DNA of 64,000 nt, taken from positions 124,001-188,000 of the forward strand of contig NC_027862.1 in NCBI RefSeq assembly GCF_000187245.1, written 5' to 3'. A model generated the notes under the pieces. That model had not been told where the DNA came from, did not search any database, and was given only the letters and a program-made list of their open reading frames with translations. This document shows positions 28,316 through 37,656 of this stretch, piece after piece. Each line of letters starts with the position of its first letter. Within the stretch, counting starts at the first letter, position 1. This DNA comes from Ogataea parapolymorpha DL-1. Its lineage: Eukaryota; Ascomycota; Pichiomycetes; Pichiales; Pichiaceae. Made by a program: the position numbers and the translations under genes.

Positions 28316-28996
28316 TCATCTTGGTGTACCTCCGGCCATCTTGATCACCACACCAAGCACCACCGCCAACAGCACATATATCCCCCATCCGTTTTCGCCG
28401 TGACCGCTTTGTTCGCTCTGGGCTTTGATCTGTTTCGCCCTGATCTGGTCCTCTGGGTCCAGAATTGCCGGTTTTGCCTGCTCCGGCGTTGCAGGCTCCG
28501 GCTCCTTGTATGTACGGTTTTCTTGGGCCAGGTCTGCAAAGATCTCAACAAATCGCGGGTCGCCCAGATTGTATTCTCTCGATTTTAATGCCAATTGTCG
28601 CCTAGTTCGCTCCGACGTCACCACGCTTCCTGTAGTCTGCTCCTCGCTCGTCATGAACGACAGCAGCCCCGTTACTATTGTCGCCACGGACCACGACGGG
28701 TTCCACGTATCCTCATGGAAATCGCTCATGCTGAGACAGATCCGGGTGTTCACTTGGAACCTGCCGGATGGCGTCAGCATTTTGATTGCTGGCGGGCGGA
28801 AGGGATAGTCGGAGGGGAAAATCACTAAGCCATGATACTGCCCATTTTCGTATGGAGTGCCTGGAGGCCCTGTGATCACGTAGTGCCATTCAAGGATGTT
28901 TTCCTCGCTTGGTCTGCACAGAATGTATGGCGGCGGATTTTCCTGGATCTGCTTATATTCTTTTGTCAATCGCTTGTATGCCTGTTTGGATGCCAT
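28316..28996 (-). CDS. UBC6: ER-anchored ubiquitin-conjugating enzyme Ubc6
   Basis: 226-aa tail-anchored E2 of the Doa10 ERAD pathway. It begins MASKQAYKRLTKEYKQIQEN. The UBC fold has the HYV..GPPGTPYENGQYHG segment and active-site Cys87 in NTRICLSMSDFH. A charged linker leads to a single C-terminal membrane span (YVLLAVVLGVVIKMAG) with almost no residues after it, as expected for a tail anchor. Length is near S. cerevisiae Ubc6 (250 aa). Only 37 bp separates its ATG from the divergent PRS gene. Confidence 0.96.
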   Translation of the reverse strand: MASKQAYKRLTKEYKQIQENPPPYILCRPSEENILEWHYVITGPPGTPYENGQYHGLVIFPSDYPFRPPAIKMLTPSGRFQVNTRICLSMSDFHEDTWNPSWSVATIVTGLLSFMTSEEQTTGSVVTSERTRRQLALKSREYNLGDPRFVEIFADLAQENRTYKEPEPATPEQAKPAILDPEDQIRAKQIKAQSEQSGHGENGWGIYVLLAVVLGVVIKMAGGTPR

Positions 28997-29033
28997 TAAG
29001 TGGGAAATAATTTAATTAAAATAAATTAAATAA

Positions 29034-30011
29034 ATGTCGCTTCAAAAGCCCCCAAACTCGATCAAGATTATCGCGGGCAACTCGCATCCACAGTTCGCAG
29101 AGCAGATAGCTGGCTACCTGAACTTGCAAATCGCAGACATCCACGTGATCGATTTTGCGAACCAGGAAAGTGCGGTGCTGGTGAAGGAAAGTATCCGGGA
29201 TGAAGACGTTTACATCATCCAGACCGGATGTGGAGGACCGGAGAAATTGAATGATCATTTAATGGAACTCCTTTTCATGATCCACGCCTGCAAGGCGGCA
29301 TCTGCACGAAGGATCACTGCAGTGGTTCCGAATTTTCCCTACGCGAGACAAGACAGGAAAGACAAAAGCAGAGTGGCCATTTCGGCGAAGCTGGTTGCAA
29401 ACCTGCTGGTGACTGCTGGCTGTCATCACGTTATTACGATGGACTTGCATGCGTCGCAGATCCAAGGTTTTTTCAACATCCCTGTGGACAATTTATATGC
29501 GGAACCCGAGGTGCTCAAGTACGTCAAACTGAAGCTCGGGACTACAGATATAATAATGGTGTCGCCCGATGCCGGTGGGGCAAAGAGAGTTGCGTCATTG
29601 GCTGATAAGTTGGATACGCCGTTTGCATTAATTCACAAGGAGCGGGCTAAGGCCAACGAGGTGAGCCGCATGGTGCTGGTGGGAGACGTAAAAGGCAAAG
29701 TGTGTGTTTTGGTCGACGACATGGCTGACACATGCGGCACCTTGTGCAAGGCGTCAGATCTGCTACTCGAAAGGGGGGCCAGATCTGTGATTGCCATAGT
29801 GACACACGGCATCTTCAGTGGTCAGGCACTGGCAAGGATCAACCAAGGGTCGCTGGAGAAGATCGTCTGTACGAACTCAATGCCGCTCTCCAACATGGCA
29901 GAAGTATGCGGGAAGCTGGAAATCATTGACATAAGCCCGACGCTGGCCGAAGCCATCAGACGCCTTCACAATGGAGAGTCTGTGTCCTACTTGTTTAACA
30001 ACCCTGTTTAA
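29034..30011 (+). CDS. PRS4: Ribose-phosphate pyrophosphokinase (Prs2/Prs4 type)
   Basis: 325-aa PRPP synthetase subunit supplying PRPP for purine, pyrimidine, His and Trp synthesis. Conserved elements are [15 protein letters not shown] (flexible loop), [22 protein letters not shown], the PRPP-binding loop [11 protein letters not shown] and the C-terminal [15 protein letters not shown]. The N terminus ([17 protein letters not shown]) matches Prs2/Prs4 rather than Prs3 or the insert-bearing Prs1/Prs5. The exact paralog name is therefore approximate. Confidence 0.88.
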   Translation: MSLQKPPNSIKIIAGNSHPQFAEQIAGYLNLQIADIHVIDFANQESAVLVKESIRDEDVYIIQTGCGGPEKLNDHLMELLFMIHACKAASARRITAVVPNFPYARQDRKDKSRVAISAKLVANLLVTAGCHHVITMDLHASQIQGFFNIPVDNLYAEPEVLKYVKLKLGTTDIIMVSPDAGGAKRVASLADKLDTPFALIHKERAKANEVSRMVLVGDVKGKVCVLVDDMADTCGTLCKASDLLLERGARSVIAIVTHGIFSGQALARINQGSLEKIVCTNSMPLSNMAEVCGKLEIIDISPTLAEAIRRLHNGESVSYLFNNPV

Positions 30012-30901
30012 TACACTGTCATGTGACCTAACGCAGTCGATACATGTACACGTAGATGTGGAAAAATAAAGTTTTTCGGCACTTCGTATCCACTGTCGGA
30101 TCCAATCACAAGGGGAAATCTTTTCGCGTTTTCTGGCTATAGAATAATCACCAACAAGAGAAAACAACTTCGAGCGGCTTTTCTAGGCGGTAAACGCAGA
30201 ATACGTGCAGGCGCGCCATTCCTTTGCAGTTACCGAAGTGCGTCCTGCCTGATGATCCTTTTGTGGTGGGCAGTGCATTAAACACGATATGCACTCGAAA
30301 AAAACTGCGGGCCTGAATAGGAGCCTTCAGTTTGAAAGGGGCCCCATGGCACCTGACGGTAGCTGCTACTGCGAGCAATGCTGGTTGCTGCCAATAGAGA
30401 TCCCGCCTTTTTCCCTCAGAACTGCTCTTGCCGCTCAGCCGTCATATTTGACACATCGGCCGATCACGGACGCGAGAATGTGATCATGTGCATGGGATAC
30501 ATAGCACGCAAATCTCGGTCTTCGCTCTCTGGCCCGTAATCGTAGCCGCTCCAACAATCGGAAGCATGTTTGACATCCGATTTTGGCAGTATTTTCCTAT
30601 TGACCTGCCTGTATCTGCCCCCCAATAGCCAGAATGTACCATCAATTCCTTTGTCTGGTCTTTGATACAGTCGTGCCTTCCACCAATAATGAACTGCCTT
30701 GTTCATCGACAAGACCCCCCGTGTATTCAATTATTTCGATATGCACATGCACCTATGTTGCATAAACAATGCATCATTTAATGCATTGTTGAAACTGATT
30801 GAAAATTTGACAAGGTGTAGCAATGTATAGGACCCATATTGACCGCTCTGGACAACGAATAAAATCCACGGAAGTCGGAGTGAACATTAAATATTAGAGA
30901 C
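30012..30901. other. Long gene-free convergent interval
   Basis: 890 bp between two 3' ends, in a window where other convergent gaps are 0-160 bp except the snoRNA-host interval. No recognised gene is present. It contains an 80-aa open frame from an ATG on the minus strand (30464-30706), a box C/D-like motif pair (30250-30316) with an internal 7-bp hairpin, and a perfect 10-bp inverted repeat (30765-30790). G+C is similar to coding regions for much of 30150-30720, which suggests a decayed gene or an unrecognised ncRNA. Confidence 0.5.
30765..30790. repeat. Perfect 10-bp inverted repeat
   Basis: AACAATGCAT (30765-30774) and ATGCATTGTT (30781-30790) are exact reverse complements around a 6-nt loop. 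It lies 112 bp beyond the stop codon of the zinc-finger gene and could act in 3'-end formation or as a protein-binding dyad. Confidence 0.7.
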
Positions 30902-31996
30902 TCAGCCATCTAGGTCATCTCCTAGAATCGTCTTCTGCATACGAAGACGTTGATTGAACCTGCTGTTTTGGTTTTCATGCACTAGTCGCTCATGCCTTTG
31001 TAGAGAATCTTTCCTTCTGAATTTCTTACCGCATCCTTCCCTCGGACACACATTCGGCTTCTTTTTCTTCGGATCGATATCAGTCTCGTTAATTTTTGGC
31101 TTCGACAGAGTCCGGACGTCAAGTTCGATGCCCTCTTGGAACTTGAGTCGTAGTAAATTTTCCAGTGTCTCTGAGTGTTGCGACAAACAATGGCGTCTAA
31201 GCTCGGGTTTCCTCGGGAGCCCTATGATTCGGTACGGACAGTCTTTCACCGGACACTTGTTGGATCTCACGAGCTTGTACTTTTCTAAATGAAGGATAAA
31301 GCTTTCCACCGTGGTGAACTGCTCGGTGCAGTGGCTGCACTTGTACGAGCTCCCCTTTTTCGGAACCGAGTTCAGCAGCTCCCAAAGTGAAGAATCTTTT
31401 TGCAACTGTTCAACCTGCGACAGTGCGGACTCCTCGGTGTCCAGCAACACATTTTTGGGTAGAGAACGTCTTTGGTCACGCGCTTTAAATGTAGTTTGTG
31501 TGTCTTCGAACGAAAGCGATTTGGAGCGTTTCAACAAGGAATTGGAGCGGTCTTCCAACTGGAACTGCGGAACCGGCCACCCAAACCCCATGATGGGGGG
31601 CTGCTGGTATTGATGGGGCTGCGCATGCGAAACTTCTGTCTCATCCTTCTTGATGTCGAAGATCAGATCGGCAGCGCTGCTTGGCTTGTCGCTGAAGGAC
31701 GAGTCGGGTGTAAATTGTTGTCTTTGGTAGTTAGGGGATTGGTACGAATAGTGGGCCTGTGCCTGTGCTAGTGGGTTTGCACTCAACTGCTGAAAATGAC
31801 CTATTTGAAAGGGGGCAATTGAAGAGTATGATGAATATTGCGTCTGTTGCGGGAAGCCATTAGCATAGGGGACAAAGTAGCCAGCCTGGTCCAGGAAATT
31901 TGGATCCTGCTGCTGCTGATAATGGTGCACTGAAAAGTTATGCTGATCATATGGTGATTGCCAAGTGGGAATCTGTTTTTCTTCAGACATTAGCAT
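30902..31996 (-). CDS. C2H2 zinc-finger protein, putative transcription factor
   Basis: 364-aa protein, not assigned to a named family. The N-terminal half is rich in Gln, Tyr, Ser and Pro (a possible activation region, with QQQQ and HYSYQSPNYQRQQ). The C-terminal half has three Cys/His units: CSHCTEQFTTVESFILH, then CPVKDCPYRI...RRHCLSQH, then CPREGCGKKFRRKDSLQRHERLVH; the last is a canonical C2H2 finger. A basic stretch follows. Start at 31996 (MLMSEEKQ) or 31990; both are ATG. RPN4- or RME1-like factors are possible but unsupported. Confidence 0.75.
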   Translation of the reverse strand: MLMSEEKQIPTWQSPYDQHNFSVHHYQQQQDPNFLDQAGYFVPYANGFPQQTQYSSYSSIAPFQIGHFQQLSANPLAQAQAHYSYQSPNYQRQQFTPDSSFSDKPSSAADLIFDIKKDETEVSHAQPHQYQQPPIMGFGWPVPQFQLEDRSNSLLKRSKSLSFEDTQTTFKARDQRRSLPKNVLLDTEESALSQVEQLQKDSSLWELLNSVPKKGSSYKCSHCTEQFTTVESFILHLEKYKLVRSNKCPVKDCPYRIIGLPRKPELRRHCLSQHSETLENLLRLKFQEGIELDVRTLSKPKINETDIDPKKKKPNVCPREGCGKKFRRKDSLQRHERLVHENQNSRFNQRLRMQKTILGDDLDG

Positions 31997-32477
31997 TGTC
32001 CCACGTCTACGAAAGCGCACTTTCAGAATGCAATTTAAAGGTCACGAGCGTAAAGTGTAATGACGGGAAGATGCAGTGATGCATGGATGCCTATCAGGAG
32101 GCAACTAAAGAATAAGTATTCAACAAGGAGGTTCGATAAAGAGGGAAGAAATCATCGCTTATAAATAGGATATGGGAAACGCACGAAAAAAAAGCCAATC
32201 TATGCGGGTAGAGTTCAGATCTGTAATTTATTCCTACATGCACACTTTGGATGCGATACATCGTTTTCTGGTGCAGCCTCCGCAAGGCGGCGGCTTATCT
32301 TCGTATGCGCTACTACCACACTGATCCAGCTGCTATGCAAATTGGTTTTTATTCGCAACATCCATGCTACATATGGTTATGCAAGGCAATGCAGCCGCAG
32401 CGGCAATCTTCACACACGCAGAGTATGCCACGAGTACATGATCTTCAATTGTCTTCCGACTAGAGAATTCAAGCATT
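31997..32477. promoter_or_regulatory. Promoter region of the zinc-finger gene
   Basis: 481-bp interval between the start of the zinc-finger gene and the stop of the Sel1-repeat gene, both on the minus strand. A TATTTATA-like box lies near 32160, about 165 bp upstream of the start. Three GATGC motifs cluster around 32070-32092. No RNA gene was recognised. Confidence 0.4.
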
Positions 32478-34031
32478 TTATTCGAATGTCCTTCTTTTGC
32501 GTTCACTGTTCATGCCAGCGCTGCGCTTCGCAAGGTCTGCCCAGTACCTGGCCTTTGCCAAGTCTTTTTCGCATCCGATTCCCAGTTCATAAAAACGCTG
32601 CAACAAAAGCATCGCCTTCACCATTCCACACCCAGCTGCACGTAGAGCCCATGCAAATGCCTCATCGTAGTCCTGCTTCAAATTGTCGCTACCGACAAAA
32701 TACCACGAACATAACCCCATCATGCCGTCCACATCCCCACTGCTCGCTGCCATGTTATAAAAGTGTATCGATAAGTCGGCGTTCGGCTCCACAAGCTTGC
32801 CCACCTCGTAAAATTTGCCAAGCAACGAGGCTGACTTTGCGTGTCCTAGGGACGCCGCATGGAAAAACAGCTTGATGGCATACTTGGTGTCCTGGATCAC
32901 AATGTCTCTGAATCCGTTGAGAAAGATCATACCCAGCTCATACGGCGCGCCACAGGACAGCTCGGAAGCTACCTCGGTAGCTCGCTTTAACCAGCTGATT
33001 CCCTGTCTCTTTGTGATTATGTCATCAGGAAGCCCCATCAGCCCTTTGAAACAATAGATTCCGTACTCCATCATGGCGACCGGGTGATTGTTCAATGCGG
33101 CTATCTCGAGAAACTTGACCACTTTCCGGGAATCCGGGGAACAGCCCCAACCCTTACGGTAGCACACGGCGGTCCTATACGCCCCCTCTGCATGTCGGGC
33201 CTTTCCGGCTGCTTCGAAGTAGCTGAGGGCTTTTGAATCGTCGGACTTGCCAAACATTCCTACTGCGTAAGAGTCTCCCAGAAAGTACTGTGCGTCGACG
33301 CACCCTCCGCGCGAGCTTCGCTTCAACAAATCGTGGGCCTCCAGTAGATACTCTTTTCGTTTTTTCGTTTCCGCGGCATCGTCGGGCTTTATCGTGAGAC
33401 CGTTGCGCACCAGAATTTGGGCATACGAAAACTGAACTTCGGGGTCTCGTATTTTCTTTGCGTTGCGCCCGTACAACTCCAGCACTTTCTCTGTTGACAC
33501 CAGCGAGACCGAGCAGGGCCCCAACGTGTGCTGCAAAAACTCATGCGAGTCTGTGGCACTGGAAAGGTGCATTATGGGTGACATGATGTGATTCTGCGTA
33601 AATATCTCGGCTTTGGGGGTAAAACTCAGATGACTGGGTATTGACCTTTCTGAGAACGTTTCCGAGTCCTCTTTTCTCAGACCCAGAGGCGATTCGGGGA
33701 TTGAAGGGGTTTTCACCGATTTGGCTGGCGTTTTGTGCACTGTCTTCTGTGGCGCCTCTGGCTCGCTCGACACAGACAGTGAGGCAAACGTATCGCGACT
33801 TTGCGCATGGCTGTCGAGCTCGGCAGACGGCGGTAAGGGCCCCGAGCCTGAGCAAGACGCCAGCGTCTGCTGCGCACTGACAAACGAGTTTTGCAGGCTT
33901 TCCTTGGAGCTGCTGGCCGTGTAGCCAGGGCTGGAGTGCGGGTATGAGGGGGGCTGCATGCTTAACGGAGACGTGTGCGTGGAGGTGTTTTTGTGGCAGA
34001 CATCGGGGCTGTTTGTCTGCTCAGGGCTCAT
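32478..34031 (-). CDS. SKT5/CHS4/SHC1-family Sel1-repeat protein
   Basis: 517-aa protein. The first ~165 residues are Ser/Pro/Thr-rich and disordered. From ~185 on there are seven or so Sel1-like repeats (AQYFLGDSYAVGMFG, GAYRTAVCYRKGWGC, APYELGMIFLNGF, SASLLGKFYEVG, GMMGLCSWYFVGS, MLLLQRFYELGIGC). The opening LYGRNAKKIRDPEVQFSYAQ is typical of Skt5/Chs4 and Shc1, activators of chitin synthase III. The C terminus (NSERKRRTFE) lacks the CaaX box of Skt5, so membrane attachment by prenylation is not predicted; Shc1 or a divergent paralog is equally likely. Confidence 0.75.
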   Translation of the reverse strand: MSPEQTNSPDVCHKNTSTHTSPLSMQPPSYPHSSPGYTASSSKESLQNSFVSAQQTLASCSGSGPLPPSAELDSHAQSRDTFASLSVSSEPEAPQKTVHKTPAKSVKTPSIPESPLGLRKEDSETFSERSIPSHLSFTPKAEIFTQNHIMSPIMHLSSATDSHEFLQHTLGPCSVSLVSTEKVLELYGRNAKKIRDPEVQFSYAQILVRNGLTIKPDDAAETKKRKEYLLEAHDLLKRSSRGGCVDAQYFLGDSYAVGMFGKSDDSKALSYFEAAGKARHAEGAYRTAVCYRKGWGCSPDSRKVVKFLEIAALNNHPVAMMEYGIYCFKGLMGLPDDIITKRQGISWLKRATEVASELSCGAPYELGMIFLNGFRDIVIQDTKYAIKLFFHAASLGHAKSASLLGKFYEVGKLVEPNADLSIHFYNMAASSGDVDGMMGLCSWYFVGSDNLKQDYDEAFAWALRAAGCGMVKAMLLLQRFYELGIGCEKDLAKARYWADLAKRSAGMNSERKRRTFE

Positions 34032-34442
34032 CGCGAAATAGTTACCGCTAAGAAAAAAGGGTAAAAAGAGGAGCGATTTTTTGGGCCTTATATATACAGA
34101 CGACCAGTCCAGGATCAGAAGCCGATGAAAAGCCGATTGCAGGTCCCCGAGAGGTCGATCACATGTCGATCGAGATTCGATGACAGCAAGATCAAATACC
34201 GTGCACGTGATGAGTTTAGGGCTGGGTATCCGCGTTATTAAATAGAGTTTCTATATAAGAGAAAGCCGTTAATACTTCGGCAAGGGGATAGAAAAAGTTG
34301 GGCCATCCACAGCTCCTCTCGTCTGTCTATTCTGGCAATCTGTCGTGCTTGTTTATTTTTATGTGGCCCCCCCACCCTCGCAACAGATATGCCCCACGCT
34401 TATACAACACCCCACACCTCGAATTTTCTTTCCATTTTCACC
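34032..34442. promoter_or_regulatory. Divergent promoter, Sel1-repeat gene / UBP9
   Basis: 411-bp interval. A TATATATA box at 34089-34096 lies 58 bp from the minus-strand start, and TATATAAG at 34253-34260 serves the plus side. CACGTG is at 34204-34209 and a cluster of TCGATC-like words lies at 34151-34185. An in-frame ATG at 34389 gives a possible 18-residue UBP9 extension. Confidence 0.45.
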
Positions 34443-36224
34443 ATGTTCAGGAAGTGGAAGGCAGACAAGTCCAAGCGGGACACGGCGCCGCCACCGAGCG
34501 AGAACGACTCGGACTCCTTGAAGGCCGACTACACCCATGTTGAGAGCGCGCCGGCGCCCGAAGACCCGCTCGATCCCGCGCTCGAGTACGCCGTTGTGGA
34601 CCCTGCTCAGCCCAACATGCCCTACGGCGACGGCTCCGACAAGGTGTTTGGCATGGAGAACTTTGGGTACACCTGCTACATTGCGTCGATCTTGCAGACG
34701 CTCTACTACACAACCTCGTTCCGCCACCAAATTTTGGCGTTCCCCGAACGCGATGCAGCACACCCACGCAAGCGGAAACTTCGAGTCCACGGCCACAAAC
34801 CGCACGCGTTTCTTTCCTCGCTGGCCCCCACGCCGTCCACAAACGGCTCGGCAGCCGCCTCGACGCCGGGATCTAGTGGATCGACAACTCCGCAAAACTC
34901 CAAGGTCCGCAGTTTGTTCAAGCCCGGCCCGCCCCAGTCTGCTCCGTCCACGGCGGGAAACACCGACCGGGACTCCAAAACCGACCTCAACAACCCAGAG
35001 CTACAGAATCTGCTCGTGGCAAAATACCCCGAGTACGCCAATCTCGACATCCACTATTCCCTGAACCAGCAGAGAAATATCACCCTGGTGGGCGTCACAG
35101 ACAACCAGGCCGCCACCAGCGAGCAGCGCAAGCGACAGGCGCTGGTCCGCGGGCCGATCATAAATCTGGACCACTCGTACGCAGACCAGTACGGCATGTC
35201 GGAAACGATATTCACCGCCTTGAAGGACGTTTTCGAGTGTGTCACCGAGAACGTGTCGAAAGTGGGGATTGTGTCTGCGCAGCAGCTCGTGGAGGTGGTG
35301 AAGAAGGAGAACGAGATGTTCCGCAGCTCCATGCACCAGGATGCACACGAATTTTTAAATTTCCTCGTCAACAACGTGATCGAGGCTCTAGACAATTACT
35401 GCAACGCGACCGGCGCGGAAACGGATATCCATCGTCTTTTCGAGGGCCTGCTAACGAGCGAGACGAAATGTCTGTCGTGCGAGACGGTTTCCACTCGCGA
35501 CGAGCTGTTTCTCGACCTTTCGATCGACCTGCAACCAAACACGTCGATAACGCACTGCTTAAAAATGTTCTCGCAGAGCGAGATGCTCACCGAGTCCAAC
35601 AAGTTCTACTGCGAGTCGTGCCACTCGCTACAAGAGGCCGCCAAAACCATAAAGCTCAAAAAACTGCCCAAGATCCTGGCATTGCACCTGAAACGGTTCA
35701 AATACGCCGAGGAGCTGGGCAGAAACGTCAAGCTCTTCTACCGTGTCGAGTACACCAAAACGCTGCGCATTTTCAACACGACAGAAGGATCTGAATACGC
35801 CGACAAGATGTACGAGCTGTATGCCGTCGTGGTGCACATTGGCGGCGGCCCGTCGCACGGACACTACGTGGCGATCGTTAAGACCGACCGGTTTGGCTGG
35901 CTTCTTTTCGACGACGAGACGGTCGAATGCGTCGACGAGAACTTTGTGTACCGTTTCTTTGGCGACGGGCCGGGCCTTGCAACGGCGTACCTGCTGTTCT
36001 ACCGCGAGGTCGAGAATGAGGACGAATTTATCGACCGTCTGCTGTACAACGGCCTGGCTACCTCGGAAAACGAGGAGCTCGACACCAGCGCGTACCACAG
36101 GGTGTCTGTGCCGGACGTGGCGGCAGAAAGCGAGACGAATGGCGATGTGGCGGCAGAGAAGGAGAAACCTGACAAACAGGAGAGGAAGAAACGTGTGTTT
36201 GGGTTCAAGCTGGGCAAGGGCTGA
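34443..36224 (+). CDS. UBP9: Ubiquitin C-terminal hydrolase (Ubp9/Ubp13 type)
   Basis: 593-aa USP-family deubiquitinase, homologous to human USP12/USP46. The Cys box is NFGYTCYIASILQTLYY; the usual Asn-Thr before the catalytic Cys reads Tyr-Thr. The zinc-binding CxxC pairs are CLSC and CESC. The His box contains GHYVAIVKTDRFGWLLFDDE. A disordered Ser/Pro/Thr insertion with SSGSTTPQNS lies after the Cys box. The start MFRKWKADK matches the MI(K/R)RW start of Ubp9/13, so 34443 is preferred to 34389. The C terminus is basic (RKKRVFGFKLGKG). Confidence 0.88.
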   Translation: MFRKWKADKSKRDTAPPPSENDSDSLKADYTHVESAPAPEDPLDPALEYAVVDPAQPNMPYGDGSDKVFGMENFGYTCYIASILQTLYYTTSFRHQILAFPERDAAHPRKRKLRVHGHKPHAFLSSLAPTPSTNGSAAASTPGSSGSTTPQNSKVRSLFKPGPPQSAPSTAGNTDRDSKTDLNNPELQNLLVAKYPEYANLDIHYSLNQQRNITLVGVTDNQAATSEQRKRQALVRGPIINLDHSYADQYGMSETIFTALKDVFECVTENVSKVGIVSAQQLVEVVKKENEMFRSSMHQDAHEFLNFLVNNVIEALDNYCNATGAETDIHRLFEGLLTSETKCLSCETVSTRDELFLDLSIDLQPNTSITHCLKMFSQSEMLTESNKFYCESCHSLQEAAKTIKLKKLPKILALHLKRFKYAEELGRNVKLFYRVEYTKTLRIFNTTEGSEYADKMYELYAVVVHIGGGPSHGHYVAIVKTDRFGWLLFDDETVECVDENFVYRFFGDGPGLATAYLLFYREVENEDEFIDRLLYNGLATSENEELDTSAYHRVSVPDVAAESETNGDVAAEKEKPDKQERKKRVFGFKLGKG

Positions 36225-36292
36225 GCGACGCGCGTCGCAGACGGTGACTCGCGACGAAATATTTTATTGCGATCAAAAATAATCTCCAGACA

Positions 36293-37612
36293 ATGAAAAG
36301 TGCGCTCTTGCTGGCCGTGCTAGCCACGCTTTTTTGCCGAGTCCATGCCGGGTTCGAGGAAGGAGCCGACGAAGACACGTCGTATCTGGCTGCTGTGGCG
36401 CAGAACGTCAACAAGACGCTGATTTTCCACTGGCTGATATCGGTATTGTTGCTCGTTGTTGTTCCGTCGTTTGGCGCTGTTTTTGTGCTTGCGGGCCGTC
36501 TCGCCACAGGCATCTCGATCCAGGCGTTGTGTGCCGTGTATGCCGCCGTTGAGGCCCTGATCCTGCGGTTTCCGGACCCCAGCGGCGAGGAGAACGTGAC
36601 GAGCCGTGGAACAGCGTGGTTTCTGGCGTTCTTCTACTGTGTCACGCTCCTCTCCGGCAGCGTGGCCACGGGCTCGTCGCTTTTCGCGGACAAAATCGGC
36701 TTTGTCGGCCCCAAAATCGCCAACATCGTCTACAAAGTGTTTTCTGTGCTGCTGGTCCTGTGCGGGTTCCTGAAGAGCGGCATGGCCGTCGTGTCTGCGC
36801 TCGGGTTCTGCTACGGCCTGCACACGGGGCAGTGCAACGCGCACGGGATCATGGGCACCGCGTTCATCGGCTACGGGTTCCTGCTCAGCATGGTGCTCGT
36901 GGTGCCGTGGCTGCGCCACGGCGACGGCCAGAAGCGCTCGCAGGAGTTCTACGACTCCATCATGATCACCATCTGGGGAATCATCAACACGTTCACGGAA
37001 CACAGGCCCTGGGAGCCCTGGTCCCACGGAGACTACCAGCACACCAGCATGGGCATTATCTTCTGGGCGTGCGGAATGCTCGGAATCTGGCTGTCCCGCA
37101 ATAATCGCCGCAACCCGATGCCTGCGCTGACTCTCATGTTCACCGCCTACGCCATGTCGCAGCACGCCCAGCATATGCAAATCTCCACCAAAGTGCACGC
37201 TTTCTTTGGCTGGGTGCTGATGCTGGGCGGGTTTGCGCGCATCTGGGAAATCACGTTCCTGCTCCAGGACCAACGGTGCCACCCGTCCGGCAAAATCATG
37301 TCTTTTCAGTATCTGCCACCATTTTCGCTAGTGTTGGCGGGAATAACGTTTATGGGCGCCAACGAAGAGCAGCTGAAGCTCGTGATGGACATGGGCGCCG
37401 ACCACTCGTCGTACGTGCTGGTGCTCACCAGCGCGGCGTGTCTGGTAGAGCTGTGGTTCCTGGGCATTTTGGAGCTGTACTTGCGACTGGTTGGCTACAC
37501 CATCTACGACCAGAACCACTACGACGCGATCCAGCCACAGCCGACAGACGAGTTTGAGCTGCATGACTTCAGTGATCTCGAGTCCAACCGCGAGACTCCG
37601 AGCGAGCAGTAA
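36293..37612 (+). CDS. YTP1: Ytp1-family multi-pass membrane protein
   Basis: 439-aa protein with an N-terminal signal-like hydrophobic stretch (MKSALLLAVLATLFCRVHAG) and about nine to ten further membrane spans. Recognisable family blocks are HWLISVLLLVVVPSFG, FTEHRPWEPWSHGDYQHT, GMLGIWLSRNNRRN and MSQHAQHMQIS. Function of Ytp1 is unknown; several His residues lie in the conserved loop. The hydrophilic tail (FELHDFSDLES) is probably cytosolic. Length is close to S. cerevisiae Ytp1 (459 aa). Confidence 0.88.
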   Translation: MKSALLLAVLATLFCRVHAGFEEGADEDTSYLAAVAQNVNKTLIFHWLISVLLLVVVPSFGAVFVLAGRLATGISIQALCAVYAAVEALILRFPDPSGEENVTSRGTAWFLAFFYCVTLLSGSVATGSSLFADKIGFVGPKIANIVYKVFSVLLVLCGFLKSGMAVVSALGFCYGLHTGQCNAHGIMGTAFIGYGFLLSMVLVVPWLRHGDGQKRSQEFYDSIMITIWGIINTFTEHRPWEPWSHGDYQHTSMGIIFWACGMLGIWLSRNNRRNPMPALTLMFTAYAMSQHAQHMQISTKVHAFFGWVLMLGGFARIWEITFLLQDQRCHPSGKIMSFQYLPPFSLVLAGITFMGANEEQLKLVMDMGADHSSYVLVLTSAACLVELWFLGILELYLRLVGYTIYDQNHYDAIQPQPTDEFELHDFSDLESNRETPSEQ

Positions 37613-37656
37613 TTTGGACCATTACATTTCACTGGTATTTGGTTGGATGGCAAGCT

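Noticed and set aside
30148..30378. 76-codon minus-strand open frame in the long gene-free interval
   Set aside because: Different frame from the neighbouring 80-aa candidate, no domain, and of a length expected by chance.
32130..32150. GGTTCGATAAA, another B-box-like word
   Set aside because: Flanking sequence does not form acceptor or T-arm stems; the conserved CC is missing.
34207..34300. GTGATGA C-box-like motif in the UBP9 promoter
   Set aside because: No CTGA D box follows within snoRNA range and the motif overlaps a CACGTG element and a TATA region.
36320..37282. 320-codon open frame antisense to YTP1
   Set aside because: Low-complexity His/Gln/Ala composition; mirrors YTP1 codon usage and resembles no protein.
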